8,619 nt of DNA, taken from assembly GCA_027486275.1 (NCBI GenBank), contig JAIXPM010000421.1:1-8619 (forward strand). The letters are read 5' to 3'. This document shows positions 5,445 to 8,619 of the stretch, piece after piece. The stretch's first letter is position 1; every line of letters starts with the position of its first letter. The position numbers and the translations under genes are program-made. This DNA comes from Sphingomonadales bacterium (GTDB lineage Bacteria; Pseudomonadota; Alphaproteobacteria; Sphingomonadales; Sphingomonadaceae). The notes under the pieces were generated by a model. That model was not told where the DNA came from, did not search any database, and saw only the letters and a list, made by a program, of their open reading frames with translations.

Positions 5445-6950
5445 TCACTTCTGACGGCGGATGAAGTCCCTCAGATCATTGGACAGTTTCAGTCGATCCT
5501 GGCCGCGCACATACATCATGTGACCGGCGTCATAATAATGGAATTCGGTGCGGCCTTCGGGCCAGCCGGGGCGGTTCATCGAATATTCGGCGAAGTGGAA
5601 CGGCGTGGCGAAATCATACCAGCCCTGGCCGACCCAGACTTTCGTCTTGCTGTTTTCGCGCAGGGTGCGGGCGAGGCCAGGGGCGACGTTGACATAGGCA
5701 TCGCGGCCATTGCCCAGGCGCCAGTCCCACGGGCCAACGCCGCCGATGGAGACGTAGCTGCGATCCGTCTTGTAACCGATATCGCCGCGCAGATAGGCGT
5801 TCACGGCCGCCGGGTAGGAGGCATCAATGCCGTAGAAGCTGGGATCGTTATCGGGCCCTTCGCCGGCATTGTCATAATCCTTACCGGTATAGCGCGCATC
5901 GAGGCGGCCGATGGTGAGGCCACGGTCGCGCAGCAGTTCCTTGTAGAAGCGGCCGGGCGTGACGCGCAGATTGGCTTGTTCCAGATAGGTTTCCGACAGG
6001 CCGGTGAAGCGGGCCAGTTCCTTGCGGATGGCGGCGCGTTCGGCGGCGGGCAGGCTGTTCCCCTTGATCAGCGCCGTGATGTAGGCGCCGCTGGCAAAGG
6101 CGCGGGCTTCGGCGGCCCAGGCTTCGACACTGGCGGGCTTGTTCGGGATCTTGTCGTGATACCAGGCGGCGGCGGCATAGCTGGGCAGCAGGCCCATATA
6201 TTGCATCTCGTTGCCCTCGTCCTCGGCTTCCAGCCCGAAATCGAGGATGGCTGAGATGAGGATGACGCCGTTGAACGCGACATCATTATATTGCCGGTTC
6301 AACTCATAGGCCACGGCGGCCGAGCGGGTGGTGCCATAGGATTCGCCGCCCAGGAACTTGGGTGCGTTCCAGCGGTTGTGCTCGTTCAGCCACAGGCGGA
6401 TGAACTCCGCGACGGACTTGGCATCGCTGTTGACGCCCCAGAAGTCCTTGGGATCGGTCTTGCCCAGGGCATGGCTCCAGCCGGTGCCGACCGGATCGAT
6501 GAACACCAGATCCGCCACATCGAGCAGCGATTCCGGGTTGTCGCTGATGTCGTAGGGCGGCGCGCCGTCGTCCTTGGCATCGGGAATGTTCACCCGCTTC
6601 GGCCCAAAGGCACCCATGTGCAGCCACAGGCTGCCAGACCCAGGCCCGCCGTTGAACAGGAAGAACACCGGGCGGTTCGGTTCAGGATTGTCCTTCAGAT
6701 AGGTGGTGGAGAAGATGGCGGCAGTGGGCTTGCCCTCCTTGTCCTTCAGGAAGGTTTCGCCGACCACGGCGGTATAATTCATCTTCACCCCGCCGAAGGT
6801 GCCGCTGCGCTTGACAACGACGCGGTTGGGAGTGCCAGAGGCCTGCGATGCGGCTTCGGCGGCCTTTTCGGCTGGTTTGTCAGCGGCTTGGGCGAAGGCG
6901 GGTACCGCCAGCGCAGCGGCCAGCGCGATCAGCGAAACGAAACGAGCCAT
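5445..6950 (-). CDS. Secreted S10 family serine carboxypeptidase
   Basis: A 501-residue exported hydrolase of the serine carboxypeptidase family (MEROPS S10), expected in the periplasm, where it would remove C-terminal residues from peptides. A Sec signal peptide covers residues 1-22 (cleavage after AQA), followed by an Ala/Lys/Glu-rich linker (23-40). The oxyanion-hole motif is NGGPGSGS (100-107). The catalytic triad is Ser204 in GGESYGT, Asp446 in GQGWYDFATP and His477 in YDAGHMMY, all in the expected order for an alpha/beta hydrolase with an inserted cap. The ATG has GGGGAGA just upstream at good spacing. It is followed by a separate 85-residue gene upstream on the same strand (43 bp between), so a short shared transcript is possible. 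After the stop a shifted frame continues as a Lys/Ala/Glu-rich tail (see findings). Substrate specificity is unknown. Confidence 0.95.
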   Translation of the reverse strand: MARFVSLIALAAALAVPAFAQAADKPAEKAAEAASQASGTPNRVVVKRSGTFGGVKMNYTAVVGETFLKDKEGKPTAAIFSTTYLKDNPEPNRPVFFLFNGGPGSGSLWLHMGAFGPKRVNIPDAKDDGAPPYDISDNPESLLDVADLVFIDPVGTGWSHALGKTDPKDFWGVNSDAKSVAEFIRLWLNEHNRWNAPKFLGGESYGTTRSAAVAYELNRQYNDVAFNGVILISAILDFGLEAEDEGNEMQYMGLLPSYAAAAWYHDKIPNKPASVEAWAAEARAFASGAYITALIKGNSLPAAERAAIRKELARFTGLSETYLEQANLRVTPGRFYKELLRDRGLTIGRLDARYTGKDYDNAGEGPDNDPSFYGIDASYPAAVNAYLRGDIGYKTDRSYVSIGGVGPWDWRLGNGRDAYVNVAPGLARTLRENSKTKVWVGQGWYDFATPFHFAEYSMNRPGWPEGRTEFHYYDAGHMMYVRGQDRLKLSNDLRDFIRRQK

Positions 6951-6997
6951 GATATTCTCCCCTTTGACCCTCCGGATAGCCGGCAGTCACGGGGAGT

Positions 6998-7255
6998 TCA
7001 ATCAGAAGCCTTTGGCGACGCCGGGTCGATGGGCGCATCAGCCGGTGCTGATTTCACCAATTTGCCAACGCCCCACGCGCCGATCGCCGCGGCCGCAAGA
7101 CCGAGCGGCGACACACGGCGCAGCACGAACGGCAGGGCAACGGCGGCGACATTGCCGATCGGCCCCAGCTGCGATCCCGAAACGCGCGAGGCGATCTGGC
7201 GGCTGGCGGCAGCGGCAACGGCACGAACAGCAAGGCGGGCAAGCGGATTGGCCAT
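6998..7255 (-). CDS. Small Ala-rich hypothetical protein, possibly membrane-associated
   Basis: An 85-residue protein not assigned to any family. The N-terminal third is basic and amphipathic with a run of alanines (residues 13-17). The middle (about 34-67) has two moderately hydrophobic stretches separated by LRRVSP, fitting a membrane-associated hairpin. The tail (68-85) is hydrophilic, rich in Ala, Pro, Asp and Ser. No signal peptide cleavage site or cysteine is seen. Support for a real gene is a GGGAG ribosome site 8 nt before the ATG and an upstream extended -10 element at 7280-7285. The opposite-strand frames here lack such signals. It precedes the S10 peptidase by 43 bp on the same strand and may be co-transcribed. 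Function unknown. Confidence 0.65.
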   Translation of the reverse strand: MANPLARLAVRAVAAAASRQIASRVSGSQLGPIGNVAAVALPFVLRRVSPLGLAAAAIGAWGVGKLVKSAPADAPIDPASPKASD

Positions 7256-7279
7256 GAGTCGGCTCCCTTTGTTGCCACC

Positions 7280-7287
7280 ATCATAGC
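7280..7287 (-). promoter_or_regulatory. Candidate extended -10 promoter of the 85-residue protein gene
   Basis: On the minus strand the sequence TGCTATGAT matches an extended -10 (TGn followed by a TATAAT-like hexamer). Transcription would start near 7273, giving a leader of about 18 nt that includes the ribosome site. No good -35 hexamer is present at normal spacing, which is acceptable for extended -10 promoters. Confidence 0.4.
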
Positions 7288-7339
7288 ACAGGTGAAGCGC
7301 ACAAGCCTCGCGCCGTGCGGGCCGGCGTCCCGGTTGCGA

Positions 7340-8029
7340 TCAGGGCTTTGCGGCTGGGGTGATTTTCGCGGCGCTGGTGGCGCCTGAAAATGTGTCGACC
7401 GCCGTCACCCAAACGGCGCCTGGCGGAACGGCGCCGGCAAAACGCCCGGTCTGCCCCGCCCACTGCAACGGCACCGCAGCGCCGCCTGCCCAGGCCTTCA
7501 CCTCGAACCGCTTCTCATCCCATAGCGTTCCCGGTGCGATCGGGCAGCCACACAGCATCGAAACGTCGGCCACCACCTGGCCGCCCTCGCGCCGCGCCGT
7601 GAACGCCAGGCCGGGCAATTCCACCACCCAGCCATCGCCCACCACAGGCTGGCCAGGGATCAGCCAGCGGGTTTCGGCCTTGGACACCGCCACGCCGGCC
7701 GGCTTCATCGGACCCGTGATCACCACCCGGATTTCCCTGGGCTCGCTGATGTCGATGCTGGTGGTGAAGTGCGCCGACTTGTCATCCGCCATCGGCGTGC
7801 CCCGCGGGCTGCCGGGCATGATCTTCGCGGTATCGCCGGTACCGCCGTCAATATGCCCCTCGGCCAGCTTGGCGCCGGTGGCGGCATCGGCCAGCACGAC
7901 ATCCACGCCGCCCATGCCGGTGCCAATGAACTTGGCGCCCTGGCTCAACACCCGCACCGTCACCGGGGTCGGCACGGCCAGCGCCGGGGTTGCGCCAAGC
8001 AGCGCGGCAATCAGGATCAGGCGGTTCAT
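7340..8029 (-). CDS. Exported protein of unknown function with CGCP motif
   Basis: A 229-residue protein with a clear Sec signal peptide (residues 1-18, cleavage after ALA), so it is likely periplasmic. I do not recognise a named family. The mature part looks beta-rich, suggesting two or three immunoglobulin- or transthyretin-like modules: VTVRVLSQGAKFIGTGMGG (23-41) then GVDVVLADAATGAKLAEG, a central strand region (88-125) ending in WLIPGQPVVGDGW, and a C-terminal region from 150. The only two cysteines form MLCGCPI (158-164), a CxC arrangement that could bind a metal or form a vicinal disulfide. The start codon overlaps the stop of the DJ-1/PfpI gene as ATGA, and its ribosome site GGAGA lies inside that gene, so the two are translationally coupled and probably functionally linked. 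It ends 84 bp before the next gene. Confidence 0.8.
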   Translation of the reverse strand: MNRLILIAALLGATPALAVPTPVTVRVLSQGAKFIGTGMGGVDVVLADAATGAKLAEGHIDGGTGDTAKIMPGSPRGTPMADDKSAHFTTSIDISEPREIRVVITGPMKPAGVAVSKAETRWLIPGQPVVGDGWVVELPGLAFTARREGGQVVADVSMLCGCPIAPGTLWDEKRFEVKAWAGGAAVPLQWAGQTGRFAGAVPPGAVWVTAVDTFSGATSAAKITPAAKP

Positions 8030-8619
8030 GGGTTTTCTCCCTTCAGGCGGGCGGCAGCAGCCCGCATTTCGGCATCGCGGTGGCCCAGGCGCTGGGCGGT
8101 GATGGCCCGCACATTGGCGACGATATCGGATCGTGCCGAAGCAGGCGTGCCGCCCTCATGGCTTTCCGGATCATATTCCAGCGCCAGCCGGATGGTGGCG
8201 GCCACATCCGGCCCGTGCAGATGATCCAGCACCCGGAAGGCGAAATCGATGCCGCTGGTCACGCCGCCGGCGGTGATGACGTTGCCATCGAAAACGGTGC
8301 GTTCCGCCACAAATTCGGCGTCGAACAGCGGCAGATAATCGCCCCACGCCCAATGGCAGGCCGCGCGGCGACCCTTCAGCAGGCCGGCGGCGGCAAGGAT
8401 CAGCGATCCGGTGCACACGCTGGTGAGCCATTTGAGCCCCGGCGCCTGCGCGCGCAGCCAGCCCAGCGTCTCCTCGTCATTCATCACCGCCGAACAGCCA
8501 TAGCCACCGGGCACGCAGAGCAGATCAAACTGGCCCGATTCGGACAGGGTGAGCGTTGGCATCAGCGCCAGCCGGCAATCGCTCATCACCGGATCCATGG
8601 TCTTGGCGACATAATCCAC
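8026..8619 (-). CDS. DJ-1/PfpI family protein, isocyanide hydratase-like (partial, N-terminus missing)
   Basis: The last 198 codons of a DJ-1/PfpI-superfamily protein resembling cyclohexyl-isocyanide hydratase (InhA), which adds water to isocyanides to give N-formamides. The gene runs off the right edge; the GTG codon at the edge is internal, since the family has about 40 residues before it, including the catalytic Asp in the QLDLTGP region, which cannot be checked. Seen here are FDLLCVPGGYG (about 31-41), the nucleophile elbow TSVCTGS with Cys69, the HWAWGDYLPLF segment, GGVTSGIDFAF and LEYDPES, all typical of this subgroup. The C-terminus carries a longer Ala/Arg-rich helix. Its stop overlaps the start of the exported CGCP protein by four bases. 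An AraC-type regulator with a DJ-1 domain is less likely, because no helix-turn-helix follows the domain. Confidence 0.88.
   Translation of the reverse strand: MDYVAKTMDPVMSDCRLALMPTLTLSESGQFDLLCVPGGYGCSAVMNDEETLGWLRAQAPGLKWLTSVCTGSLILAAAGLLKGRRAACHWAWGDYLPLFDAEFVAERTVFDGNVITAGGVTSGIDFAFRVLDHLHGPDVAATIRLALEYDPESHEGGTPASARSDIVANVRAITAQRLGHRDAEMRAAAARLKGENP

Noticed and set aside
5352..7286. Long plus-strand frames (5352-6254 and 6291-7286) opposite the S10 peptidase
   Set aside because: The minus-strand peptidase has a signal peptide, complete triad and ribosome site; the antisense frames are Gly/Ala/Arg-rich shadows.

Overview
The window looks like chromosomal DNA of a GC-rich alphaproteobacterium, most likely a sphingomonad. 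Reasons are the high GC content, a PEP-CTERM protein whose C-terminus resembles the sphingomonad PEPxxWA type, and the style of the MarC, DUF1801 and S10 peptidase proteins. The lineage is inferred from protein style alone. No tRNA, rRNA, CRISPR array, insertion sequence or phage gene was seen.

Layout. Positions 1-1418 (+): a MarC-family membrane protein, whose start lies close to the window edge, then a short-chain dehydrogenase. A strong hairpin at 1435-1461 separates these from a convergent PEP-CTERM protein (1503-2192, -). Upstream of that gene is the most informative non-coding DNA here: a near-consensus sigma-54 promoter (2223-2238) and, further upstream, two perfect inverted repeats flanked by two copies of a 13-bp repeat. 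Positions 2317-2752 hold no convincing gene. argG (2753-3973, -) is divergent from a DUF1801 gene (4043-4450, +). A stand-alone CheB methylesterase domain follows (4662-5243, +), then a non-coding stretch with a strong hairpin that may be a dispersed repeat. The rest is on the minus strand: a secreted S10 carboxypeptidase (5445-6950), an 85-residue small protein (6998-7255), and a translationally coupled pair made of a DJ-1/PfpI isocyanide-hydratase-like enzyme (cut by the right edge) and an exported protein of unknown function with a CGCP motif (7340-8029).

How the genes work together. This is mostly an assortment of unrelated housekeeping and accessory genes. The only tight functional unit is the coupled DJ-1/exported-protein pair. 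The clearest regulatory story is the PEP-CTERM gene: its sigma-54 promoter predicts expression controlled by an enhancer-binding activator, as known for PEP-CTERM/exosortase systems in other bacteria. No exosortase, sigma-54 or activator gene is in the window.
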